NCBI GenBank assembly: GCA_009103225.1
Contig: RHPI01000638.1
Coordinates: 805,082 to 869,081, forward strand
DNA length: 64,000 bases
Direction of reading: 5' to 3'
Source of the DNA: Chlorokybus atmophyticus
Taxonomy: Eukaryota > Streptophyta > Chlorokybophyceae > Chlorokybales > Chlorokybaceae
A program made the translations under genes and the position numbers. Positions 42,780 to 52,639 of the stretch are shown here, one piece after another; positions within the stretch are counted from its first letter, which is position 1; the number at the start of each line of letters is the position of its first letter. The notes under the pieces are model-generated. The model saw only the letters and a program-made list of their open reading frames with translations, ran no database searches and was not told the origin of the DNA.

Positions 42780-43945
42780 CGCATCATGAACGACGGTCAG
42801 CGCAAGGAGGTACCCCAGCCTCATCGACGCGCAACCATCATCGCCAACCTCCACCACCATCTAGGCCACTTCGGAATGAAGCGCACGGCTAACATGGTGC
42901 GCAGCGATTACTGGTGGAACGGGTTCACAAGCAACGTCGCTGACGTGCTCCAGCAATGCAAGTCCTGTGACCGTATCCGTGCCAGCTTCTCGCATCGCCA
43001 TCCCCCAAGCTTCACCCGCTGCCCATCATGGGCCTTGGTTATCGTTGGAGCATGGACTTGGCAGGCGAGCTGCCCATCACCCGCCGTGGTAACGTATACA
43101 TCCTCGTTGCCATCGAGCACTTCAGCAAGTGGGTCGAACTCATCCCCCTGCCCGACAAGTTGGCCGCAACCGTGACGCAGGTCTTCTTTGCTCACATACT
43201 TAGCAGGTTCGGCGCCTGTGCCGAACTCCTCACTGATTAGGGTACTGAATTTCAGGGAGAATTCGACGTCCTCCTCTATCGCTTGCTAATCGATCACCGC
43301 CGCACCATCCGCGATCACCCTCAAGCTGACGGGCGTGCAGAACAAATGGTACAGACAGTCAAAAGGGCACTCCGGCGCTATAATGTCACCCATTCGCAGG
43401 ATGAGTGGGACGAATTCTTGCCTTGGCTTGCCCTCGGCTACCATTGCACCCGGCAGGCGGCACTACGCTCCTTCAGCCCGTATTTCCTCATGTACGGCAG
43501 GGAGCCGTTGCTCCCTTTTCGCGTCCGCCATGCTACAGAAGCAGTTGAGGACATCATCAACAAACCCACCCACGTGATGGAAGTGCTGACAGCCCGCGCC
43601 AACCTGCTCAGAGCTGCGGTTGCCTTTGCCCTGGCCAACCTCAAGGCCGCGAAGCGTAGGGATAAGCGCCGATACGAAAACGTGCGCAGCGGCAGCTACG
43701 TGCCTTAAACCCGCGAATTCCACCAGGGGGACTACGTCTACCGCAAGAAGCAAACCACCAACACCCTGGACCCAGCCAACTACGGCATGGTTTACAAGGT
43801 GGTTCAGGTGCGCGCTCAAGGCACTCTGTCACTGCGCGATCCCTCAGGCACCCTCATGATTGACCACGTAGAAAACTGTTTCCCCTGTCATCTCCTGTAC
43901 GTTGAAGGGCTGGGCAAACCTCGCCCGCGGGTTCACATTCTGTAA
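42780..43945 (+). pseudogene. Gypsy integrase
   Basis: HHCC zinc domain: HHLGHFGMKRTANMV, then CKSCDR. Core: YRWSMDLAGELPITRRGN (first Asp), second Asp in LLTD at 43229-43237 with TAG at 43238 where DQGTEF is expected, and Glu in ADGRAEQMVQTVKRAL. A frameshift near 43020 separates zinc domain and core. The C-terminal part has YVYRKKQTTNTLDP and YKVVQVRAQGTLSLRDP, a GPY/F-like module, ending with TAA at 43943. There is no chromodomain after it. Confidence 0.85.
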
Positions 43946-44130
43946 TGCACTGGGTGCGCCTCTTCCGTTCCGCTTTTGAGGGAGTGCGACTCCTGCTGGG
44001 AGTACTGGCACTCAGCATGCAGCCTAGGTGTTACACCTGCTGTGGCCGACCCCGACAATGCCACCACCTCCACACAGCTGCCATGGCGCTGCCACCGGTG
44101 CCAGGCTCATCTCAAGGGCGCCAATGATCA

Positions 44131-44147
44131 GGCAGGGGGNGGGGGAG
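44131..44147 (+). other. 3' polypurine tract with assembly gap base
   Basis: A G-run of about ten with one N at 44140, followed by AGC and TTGTTGAGTAACTACC, where a 3' LTR would begin. The N marks an unresolved or joined position, so the sequence to the right may come from another locus. Confidence 0.5.
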
Positions 44148-44460
44148 CTTGTTGAGTAACTACCACCCCGGTCAAGCCCAGGGTATCACACAGCTGTTTT
44201 TCATCCCAACTGTCCCCCGTACTCGCTGCTACACACAGCTTCGGTGTCATTGGCTTGACCTCTTGCAAGCTGCCCAGTAACTTTACTCATTCTTGACACT
44301 TGTACACATCCGCGTACGCAACCCACTGCGAGACCCACCCCGCAGTCGAGGCCTGCTTGCACGACAACTAGCATACCGCATGCTTGCAAGAATGTATGTG
44401 TGTATCGAAATCTCGCACACCGGTAGAAATGGGTTTCGGCAAGTCAGGCTGGGTCGTTAA
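44148..44460 (+). other. Candidate 3' LTR or unrelated flank
   Basis: Begins TTGTTGAGTAAC directly after the polypurine tract, as an LTR should, but no equivalent was found left of 35621. No coding frame. A short ATT microsatellite follows at 44461-44482. Confidence 0.3.
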
Positions 44461-44763
44461 GATTATTATTATTATTATTATTAATTTATAGCTTGATCTC
44501 TATATCAGTTGGAACCTGTCACAAGCAGCCATCAGCCGGTCACTTGTACTGTATTAAATCTCCTACAACGTTGAGGACCGCGCGTTATAATTGTTAATAA
44601 CCATGGTCGTGACCAAGACTTGTACGAATGTTCATCAATATATTGACCACTTCCCTGACGCCGTTGGGGACACGGTGGTTACATAAAAACGCATTTAAGT
44701 AAAAACAATGGCCGGTACGAATCATTGCTGCGACCGGGATTGATTCCGTCATTGATGCATAGA

Positions 44764-45258
44764 TGTCACAGCCCACTCGACCATAAAAGACTTGGTGCTT
44801 TTATGGTCGATTTGTGGTAATTTAATGTACCTTCCCGTTACATTCCCCCCCACTTAAGAACGTTGACGTCCTCGGCAGCTGGGGAATCATCCCAAGGGTC
44901 TAATTAGGGTCGGTTTCCGGCCCCACCGCCCAAGGACCGGCCAATCTAGGCCCATACCGGTCAACGCGCGCATAGCGCACCGCTGCTGGCCCCACAGGTC
45001 GCATCGCGACCGGCAGGTCGTGTCCTGCCGCGCCGACTGAATGCCGGCACACTGCCATTAGGCAAGTCGCGACCCATCGATGATGGCACTTATGACCATT
45101 TACGATGTTACTGGATTGAGAAACAACGATCGCGGAATCCGTGTGCAAGGCAGGAATTAAGCCCGGGTCTCAAGCTGCGATGACCAATATCACACCCCAC
45201 TCGACCATAAAAGACTTGGTGCTTTATGGTCGATTGTGGTAATGTACCTTCCCGTACA
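44764..45258 (-). mobile_element. TRIM element 2 (495 bp, complete, with 5-bp TSD)
   Basis: Minus-strand terminal-repeat retrotransposon in miniature. The 3' LTR is 44764-44842 (79 bp) and the 5' LTR 45188-45258 (71 bp, three small deletions). Target duplication ATAGA lies at 44759-44763 and 45259-45263. The interior starts with GGTCATCGCAGCTTGAGACC and ends with the polypurine tract AAGTGGGGGGGAATG, the same layout as TRIM 1, but LTR and interior sequences otherwise differ. Each LTR holds a hairpin with arms GACCATAAAAG/CTTTTATGGTC around ACTTGGTG. No coding capacity. Confidence 0.9.
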
Positions 45259-45264
45259 ATAGAT

Positions 45265-47515
45265 CTAGCAGTCATAAAGTTGTAAGTTACAACAGGCTGT
45301 CAGTATAGATTACCGGTACAGTGTACAGTGTAGTGCTGTTGTATGCAACCGTGGTGCATGTGTCGCGGGACGCATGTTGTTCATTGCGTAAACATGAATG
45401 CAATACAACTGACCCGTGGGACAATTGACGGAGCAAGTATGTTATTAATGTACCAAAGCACTAAACACCTCTCACCGCGTCGTGTGTCGTCGAAGCCTAG
45501 TCAATCAGTGCCAAGGTCTTTGGATTGTTGCTTACTAACCCGACAGACTCATCCGCGCAGGTTCAAAACCCGGCGATGGAGATGCGAAATGCTCGGCGTT
45601 GCGATGGTTTTGGCTTTTTGCCGCGAACTGCGGCCATAACATTTCTGGTCAGATCACGCATTAAGATGAATCCCCTTAATACACGATCTAACCAAAAATA
45701 AGTATAGGATGTGGCCATTAAATTCAAGAAAAGACGGATATCAAACTTAATGCACACCAACTACTTGACCTTAATGGCAGCTGGATATCAAACTAAGTTT
45801 TGGCTGCAGCAGAAAAAGTGCAAAAAGCGATATGTTGCTTGCATATAAATCCCTAAGTAAGTTATAGCTGGATCTCCATTCAAGTTGTGGGCAAGACCGA
45901 ACTGTTGGGGGCCATTTCTATTGGTGACATGCTCTCCAAGCAGGTTGCTGCAGGGACAGCATTCAGACGATACGTTCCAGTTGAATGTGCTGATCCCAGT
46001 ATGCCCGGGGGGCAGTGTAGCATGTACCTTCCTGGGTTTGTTGTCCATCTCTATCCTCCATGCGCAAACTGACTTGCACATCCCCATCACCTGCCGAAAC
46101 ACCCTTCAGTGTGTGCAACTGAAAGTACGCACGCACACACGCAGAACACAGGCACACACATCGCGACTAGCATGCCGCCAACCTCTCACAGCGAAGGCAC
46201 CAGTCCTCTGCCAGACAGCCCCACCTGCTACCAGGTTGCATCACGCGGGTACCCCATTACCAGCTCTGCACGTCCCGCAGTTACACGTTGTGCCGCTGCC
46301 GCCGCGCGGGACCCCGTGCGAGCTGCTGGACAAGCTGGATGAACAGGCAAAGGTGCAGTTGCTGTGTCCGATCCTGACGCAGCTGCACTTGTAAGGCACG
46401 TCCTCTGCGTGGATGCATACGTGTACTCTCTCATGAGCACATATGGCAATGGCAACTGCGTATCTGCGTGTGCGCATGTGCACACGCACATATATGCACT
46501 TGTGCATGCATACACTTCTGACCTGTGTGCTCGTGCACAGGGTATACATCATAGTCATTCAAGTCAACACATGCCATGCAGTGCAAGGATTTTGAACAGA
46601 GAGTGTGAACTTCGTGTGACGTGCATGGGGAGCAGGCAGTTGGTAACACAGCTTGCCCATGCGAAAGAACGACAACCACAACCCCACTCGGTAGTAGAGG
46701 CCGCCAGAGGCCGCCGGTGACCAGTGGTGTGTGCCGCTACTATGTGAGTGACAGCTATGACACGCTGCTTCGGCACTGCTGACGTGAGCAGTGCAAGCGC
46801 TCAAGGACCAGCAGCAGCGAGGGTTTGGGGGGGCAAGACTATGGGGAGAGAAAGAGGGCGGAGAGGGTGAGAGGGACGGAGTCCACCTCATCTGCATGTT
46901 ACTGCTACTGCCGGCATCGTGGACCATAACTGACAGCAGGCCCTGTGGGCAGGTGATACTACTGCTATGCATGCTTGCATGACTAACAGATACGGGGTTT
47001 AATAGTGATTGATAGGTGAGACAGTAGCCGACTGTGCCATAGCGCGGTACCAGTGGTGAGATGATGATATGCTGATATGTTGTATGCGGTGTGTATGGTG
47101 TTGAGTGCCAATTGGTGTGGATGCATGTGCATTTTGTCATTGGCAATGTTTGTACACACATGCTCAGTGCACAAAGACACAGCATGCAAGACGAGTGAGC
47201 ACAAGTATTATAACCGGGGCCCCTTCACCTACCCGTCACTATCTTCAAGTCAAGATAGTGTATTTTTGTGCTCCTACGTGCAATCCAAATGCGGTGCATG
47301 CGCAAGCATTGGCATCATGGTGTGCAATGTGAGAACGTGTGTGGGTTTTATTTTTGTCTGCGTCTCATACAGCGATGTGGACGGCCCCACACACAACACT
47401 GTGTGACACTACTAAACAACGTTACTGTACAGCACTAAGTACTGATCTCCAGCGCATGTGTACCTACAAGCGAGTCGCTGCCGCACTGCCCGCAGTCAGT
47501 ACCACGGCCGCATTC
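45265..47515. other. No firm gene; one coding-like stretch
   Basis: At 46265-46390 (+) the frame reads RGTPCELLDKLDEQAKVQLL and CPILTQLHL, then reaches a GTAAGG donor, which looks like one exon of an unknown gene. A segment near 45885-46075 (VGKTELLGAISIGDMLSK) is also open. No partner exons could be joined. Low-complexity TGTGTGC/CACACG stretches are common here. Confidence 0.3.
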
Positions 47516-47520
47516 GTCCA

Positions 47521-48586
47521 GCGCTGTTAAGGCTCGGTTAAGCCACTGAACTGTACGCATTCAGCCCAGTCAGCTTTGCAACGGGGCGTTACATCTCAGC
47601 GTTCGCACCGACGATTCTTTGCGTTCGCCATACTTCGACGGTCGAGTGTCGACGCATGCTAGGTTGAACCAGCCAGCTGACTGACAAGCAGGTGCGCACA
47701 GGTTGGGTACTACGCTCTTAGTCAGGCGCAGGCGACGGCGTTGCTGCTAGTGGTGGCCGGTGTTGTTGTTGGTGTACTACTCGTACATTCTGCTGGTAGG
47801 AAGGCTGGGAATTGCATTTCAGGTTGCTAAGTTGGTCCTCGCTGGGCTACTCTGCGACATAAGGCAAGCACTGGTTGTTGATGGCAAGTGATAGTGGCAT
47901 GCGGCGTTCTGTCAGGTTGGCTGGCTGTAAATGCTTTGCATTGTTGAAAGCATGGCTCAATTCTCAAAGCAATATGCCTATCAAAGTGAGAAGGTGCCGT
48001 GTCCAAGGCAAGCTTGTCCAAAATTTCAACTAGGCTTCACCTCTGTACAGTCCTGTCAACGTGCTACCGGTGCAGTCTGCACGCTGAGAAAGCGTCGTTC
48101 AGCAGCAGCTTGGGTAGTGCACCATTCTGTTGAACTGAAACTGCACTGTGCGTTCCAAAGCATGCCTTCCTCGGGTCACGGGAATCTCATATGAATTATA
48201 CCCTACTGCAGACAGCAAGTGCGTTTACGAACACTGAGTTGACTGCAGTTGATACGTGGCTGTAGCAATTCAGTTTCAAGAGCTGGTTGGTATGGGCAGC
48301 ATGCTGGTGGGCAGAGTATGTTTGCTTCTGTCAAAGGTCTTCATGCATGCATGCAAAGCATGTCACCAGATGAAGCGGCTGCCAGCTGCGCAGCCGCTTC
48401 ATCTGGTGACATGCTTTGCATGCATACTGTACTACACATTCAGCTGCTGAGCGCATAGTTAAACTACTCACCAAAGTATTAAACCGTTCTGTCTTGTCAT
48501 CACGACTGGCACTTGCAGTGGTTAGATGTTGCCAGCAACCAATCTCAAGAACTGATCATGAGAGCCTCCCTTGCATTCCTTCCAGC
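47521..48586 (+). repeat. Duplicated upstream block of the F-box gene
   Basis: Homologous to 31443-32477, beginning with GCGCTGTTAAGG and GTTAAGCCACTGAAC. Similarity is patchy with indels, about 65-75% by eye. Together with the gene and its 3' flank this makes a dispersed duplication of about 1.9 kb. Confidence 0.6.
48347..48425. repeat. Perfect 35-bp inverted repeat (hairpin)
   Basis: Left arm 48347-48381, loop 48382-48390 (CCAGCTGCG), right arm 48391-48425, with no mismatch between arms. The related block near 32284-32320 has a sequence like the left arm but no right arm, so the right arm arose by local inverted copying after the two blocks diverged. It ends about 160 bases before the F-box gene start. 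A transcript would fold into a long stem. Confidence 0.9.
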
Positions 48587-49324
48587 ATGACAGAACGCAA
48601 GACAACACGGACAGCAGTGGCACAAGTGCTGGACAACGCAGACCTAGTGCGCTTGCTTGCGAGGCACTTGTGTCCCAGAGACTGCGCGCGCGTGCGCTTT
48701 GTCAACAAGCTGTGGAGCAATGCGGCTGCCGACGCGGAAGAGGAGTATTATCGAGAGCGGTGGCCGCCGAGTCCGGCACATCTGCGCCAGTGCTACTTGC
48801 TGTTAGCAGCCTTCAAGCGAGGCGTCTTTCCAGCACAGTACACTGACGCTTCGCTGGCCTTCTGCAAGGTGCAGCATGCAGATGGCCGCAATGTGCTGCT
48901 ACCGCACAGTTTCTACTACGAGTCCGCCCAGAATGGCGCTGTTGGTTGGCAGTACAATTGCGATGGGGAGCGTGTTTGCATTCCTGCCACAGTTGAGGCG
49001 CTTGTTGATTTTGGCACAAGCTTGGTGTTTACCCTTTTCATTCTCCGGATTGAGAATGGGGAGCTCTTACACAAGAGTGCCGAAAGTCGCTGCTACTGCC
49101 CTCGTGTGATTAACAATAGTGCCGAGCCGTGTACCATGTGGATCCATCTGGATGTGATGCCGAAGGGCCCTTTCAAACCGTATCACAGGCGCGAGCTTAT
49201 GGTGGCAGAGTACGGATTCTTGTTTCACCGACGAATGCCGGCTACCTCACAAGGAGGAGGCGCACTTGTCTTGCAGTACACACGCTGCAGCCCAAAAGCT
49301 GCCAATATACCCAAGCTGGTCTGA
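48587..49324 (+). CDS. F-box-like protein (intact paralogue)
   Basis: Single-exon frame of 245 aa from the ATG at 48587. Residues about 10-50 read VAQVLDNADLVRLLARHLC, then DCARVRFVNKLWSNAAADAE, matching the F-box pattern (L..DLV..L...L...D..R.R.VNK.W). F-box proteins bind Skp1 and bring substrates to a Cullin-RING ubiquitin ligase. The C-terminal 190 residues are beta-rich, without LRR, Kelch or WD repeats (IENGELLHKSAES, PCTMWIHLDVMPKGPFK), and unrecognised. The frame is open upstream to 48416, but the chosen ATG matches the start of the paralogue at 32478. Its last seven codons lie in the 1351-bp direct repeat. A decayed copy at 31.4-33.8 kb shows that the family duplicates. Confidence 0.65.
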   Translation: MTERKTTRTAVAQVLDNADLVRLLARHLCPRDCARVRFVNKLWSNAAADAEEEYYRERWPPSPAHLRQCYLLLAAFKRGVFPAQYTDASLAFCKVQHADGRNVLLPHSFYYESAQNGAVGWQYNCDGERVCIPATVEALVDFGTSLVFTLFILRIENGELLHKSAESRCYCPRVINNSAEPCTMWIHLDVMPKGPFKPYHRRELMVAEYGFLFHRRMPATSQGGGALVLQYTRCSPKAANIPKLV

Positions 49325-50653
49325 GTTGGCCAATGATGCAAGCAGCGCTGGACAAGTCTTGCTGTTATTCATCATGTGGTATAGCTCCACGCAACTGGCA
49401 GTGATGAGAGTGCAGATCAGGAGCTTCACTCCCATAAACGAAGGCTCTCCTCTCTCCATTGGTCAAACTTGACCAAGAAGGTCTATCCAGCTTGCAGCAC
49501 GTTGCATTGGGGTGAATGCCAATTACGAAGCAACCGAGCAGGCGTATTTGCAGCCTGATGGCGTCAGCCATGCATTGGGTGTTTAGGAATTTTAGCAAGC
49601 CAGTACTAAGACGTGTCAAACAGTTGTTATCTCTCACCCCACTTTGCCCAAATCTGCAATCTCCCATGGCTGTGTGCAATTCGACAAACTTTGAAGACAT
49701 GCGGCTCTAATGACAACCTGTGGCTGCCACATGTCGGGGTTGCTGTAATGTGGCATACATACGTTGCGTGCTTTCACGCAGGCACATGCGCACAGTCACA
49801 CGCACACGCACACGCAAACGCACGTATACACGTACACTCTGCATGCCACACCGCATTGCGTTCTTTATACACATCGTCTTTCAGCATAAGCATACCTGTG
49901 AGCACGCGTACTCGCGCAGTGGGAAGTTCGACATACGCACCCCAACAGGTCTTGGGTTAGGCGGAATCCTCTTCATCTGTTGGCCACTGGCTGCAGCGCT
50001 TTGTGCCGACCGCCACGGATGCGATCCCTCTTGGTCGCGCCCGCAACCAACTAGGCAAAAGGAGACCTGGTCATGGATTTGGCTGCTGTGAGTCCAACAC
50101 ACATGTATGCGCATGCAGCATGTGCATACATGTGTGTGCGCTGGGCTCTGTGTGTGTATGCATGTGTGCGCACGTGGGATACCCTGCCGGTGTTGAGCAA
50201 GAGGGCAGCGTGCTGCTCGTGCACGCACCCAAGCGGCTCTGCTCCACGCAGCAATGTACCCGCCTTGCTTAACATGCACAAACCCAGCATGGTTCACCAC
50301 AAGCATAGTTATCATCATCATCTACATGGCACGTGGGTCTCACCGTGCTCGGGTAGGACGCATGGGGTGCCGGCAGGTGGTAGCTTTGTACACGGTGTTA
50401 GCACGCAGCGCTTTGAACACACTGGGCACCGTGACGGCAGCCACAGTTCGTGCTCTCAGACTGCTGCCATACAAGCGCCTGGTAGGAGGGCGCTGTGAGT
50501 GACTCGCTGAGTTGTCGGCTGCTCAAATAGCGGGTCGCTGTTGATGCAACACATGCGTGCGTGCCACTGAGTATGCGTGTGCCAATCCGGATTGCGCGTT
50601 TGCATATCTGCGCACATCAAGTTCGCGAGCATGCACGTGCGTATGTGTATGCA
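49303..50653 (+). repeat. 1351-bp direct repeat, copy 1
   Basis: All open stretches here recur at +1896 with identical translation, so the identity to 51199-52549 is at or near 100%. Starts at CCAATATACCCAAGCTGG inside the end of the F-box gene. It contains AC-rich low complexity and a coding-like stretch near 50300-50500 (RQVVALYTVLARSALNTL). Confidence 0.95.
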
Positions 50654-51198
50654 TGTGTGTTGGCGTGTGCGCGTCTCTTAAGAGTCTGGAGTCAAGACGC
50701 TTACCCTAACGCTCCTCATAATCAGTAATGCACTCGTTATAGTCATGTTGCACATGTCTGTTGTTTCATTACCAGTGACTCCCAGCACTTCTTGAGGGAC
50801 ACTCTCGCCGTGGCAGACCGTGGTCCTGGCAGATCACTCTGTGGGCTGTGACATGCCATCGAGTGCGCAGAAGAACACTCCCATTGGGTATAGTTGTGAG
50901 CGGTGTGAGTGTTGGGTTTGCTCCCACACGTAGATGAGTAATCGGCTGTTGGCCATCAGCATCAGGGTGCCCTCTGTGCTCGGGAGCGCTCAATGCTGTG
51001 CACACACGCAAAGACACAATGACGGACATACACAGTATTTACAGGCTGCCCGACGCCCGCACAGCAGCACAGAACGCAGGGCTGATCAATGCCGACGTTG
51101 GCAGTGCCAGGGTTATGAGAAGGGGTGGGCAGATGGGGAGCTGTGAGTGGGGAAGGGAGAAGGATGGTAGCGGGCAGGAGACAGAGCGGGAGGGGGGC
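50654..51198. other. Spacer between the direct repeats
   Basis: 545 bases with no recognisable gene; purine-rich at the right end. Unique in the window. Confidence 0.6.
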
Positions 51199-52549
51199 CA
51201 ATATACCCAAGCTGGTCTGAGTTGGCCAATGATGCAAGCAGCGCTGGACAAGTCTTGCTGTTATTCATCATGTGGTATAGCTCCACGCAACTGGCAGTGA
51301 TGAGAGTGCAGATCAGGAGCTTCACTCCCATAAACGAAGGCTCTCCTCTCTCCATTGGTCAAACTTGACCAAGAAGGTCTATCCAGCTTGCAGCACGTTG
51401 CATTGGGGTGAATGCCAATTACGAAGCAACCGAGCAGGCGTATTTGCAGCCTGATGGCGTCAGCCATGCATTGGGTGTTTAGGAATTTTAGCAAGCCAGT
51501 ACTAAGACGTGTCAAACAGTTGTTATCTCTCACCCCACTTTGCCCAAATCTGCAATCTCCCATGGCTGTGTGCAATTCGACAAACTTTGAAGACATGCGG
51601 CTCTAATGACAACCTGTGGCTGCCACATGTCGGGGTTGCTGTAATGTGGCATACATACGTTGCGTGCTTTCACGCAGGCACATGCGCACAGTCACACGCA
51701 CACGCACACGCAAACGCACGTATACACGTACACTCTGCATGCCACACCGCATTGCGTTCTTTATACACATCGTCTTTCAGCATAAGCATACCTGTGAGCA
51801 CGCGTACTCGCGCAGTGGGAAGTTCGACATACGCACCCCAACAGGTCTTGGGTTAGGCGGAATCCTCTTCATCTGTTGGCCACTGGCTGCAGCGCTTTGT
51901 GCCGACCGCCACGGATGCGATCCCTCTTGGTCGCGCCCGCAACCAACTAGGCAAAAGGAGACCTGGTCATGGATTTGGCTGCTGTGAGTCCAACACACAT
52001 GTATGCGCATGCAGCATGTGCATACATGTGTGTGCGCTGGGCTCTGTGTGTGTATGCATGTGTGCGCACGTGGGATACCCTGCCGGTGTTGAGCAAGAGG
52101 GCAGCGTGCTGCTCGTGCACGCACCCAAGCGGCTCTGCTCCACGCAGCAATGTACCCGCCTTGCTTAACATGCACAAACCCAGCATGGTTCACCACAAGC
52201 ATAGTTATCATCATCATCTACATGGCACGTGGGTCTCACCGTGCTCGGGTAGGACGCATGGGGTGCCGGCAGGTGGTAGCTTTGTACACGGTGTTAGCAC
52301 GCAGCGCTTTGAACACACTGGGCACCGTGACGGCAGCCACAGTTCGTGCTCTCAGACTGCTGCCATACAAGCGCCTGGTAGGAGGGCGCTGTGAGTGACT
52401 CGCTGAGTTGTCGGCTGCTCAAATAGCGGGTCGCTGTTGATGCAACACATGCGTGCGTGCCACTGAGTATGCGTGTGCCAATCCGGATTGCGCGTTTGCA
52501 TATCTGCGCACATCAAGTTCGCGAGCATGCACGTGCGTATGTGTATGCN
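51199..52549 (+). repeat. 1351-bp direct repeat, copy 2, ending at an N
   Basis: Second copy of 49303-50653. It stops exactly at the N at 52549, after GTATGTGTATGC. Perfect identity and an N at the boundary are what an unresolved contig overlap produces, though a very recent tandem duplication is also possible. Confidence 0.9.
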
Positions 52550-52597
52550 CATTACAAGTTCGTCAGCGTAATTAGACGCGCTGACGAACTTGTAATG
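52550..52597. repeat. Perfect 19-bp inverted repeat beside the N
   Basis: CATTACAAGTTCGTCAGCG at 52550-52568 and its exact complement at 52579-52597, loop of ten bases. A third, imperfect half (GCGCTGACAACCTTGTGAC) follows near 52610. It begins at the first base after the N. Confidence 0.85.
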
Positions 52598-52639
52598 CTG
52601 TGTCACAGATGCGCTGACAACCTTGTGACTTGTGACAGT

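Larger units (their letters stand above)
35621..44147 (+). mobile_element. Ty3/gypsy retrotransposon carrying a DNA methyltransferase
   Basis: About 8.5 kb from the PBS-like site to a polypurine tract. Order: gag, aspartic protease, C5-cytosine methyltransferase, RT, RNase H, integrase. Protease before RT and integrase last is the Ty3/gypsy order. Main stops are at 36406, 37300, 37846, 39370, 40976, 41812, 42186, 43238 and 43706; frame changes occur near 37850, 39600, 41600 and 41860. The polypurine tract (44135-44146) is interrupted by a single N, so the join to what follows is unverified. No chromodomain is visible. LTRs could not be paired. This copy is inactive as a whole, though its methyltransferase frame is open. 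Confidence 0.85.

Noticed and set aside
36406-43708. Alternative genetic code with TAA/TAG read as glutamine, suggested by stops at expected Gln sites
   Set aside because: Intact host genes here (PP2C, phosphatase, F-box, SAM copy 1) show no internal TAA/TAG, the secreted genes end in TAG in both copies, and TGA stops also interrupt the element. Mutation is simpler.
44461-44482. ATT repeat as part of an LTR end
   Set aside because: Plain microsatellite, with no partner at the left side of the element.
45555-45600. Box B-like GGTTCAAAACC, possible tRNA or SINE
   Set aside because: No box A at the expected distance upstream and no cloverleaf can be drawn; no A-tail or target duplication.
46559-47185. 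208-codon minus-strand open frame
   Set aside because: Low-complexity His/Ser/Thr-rich composition from CA/TG-rich DNA, no homologous features, no splice or neighbour support.
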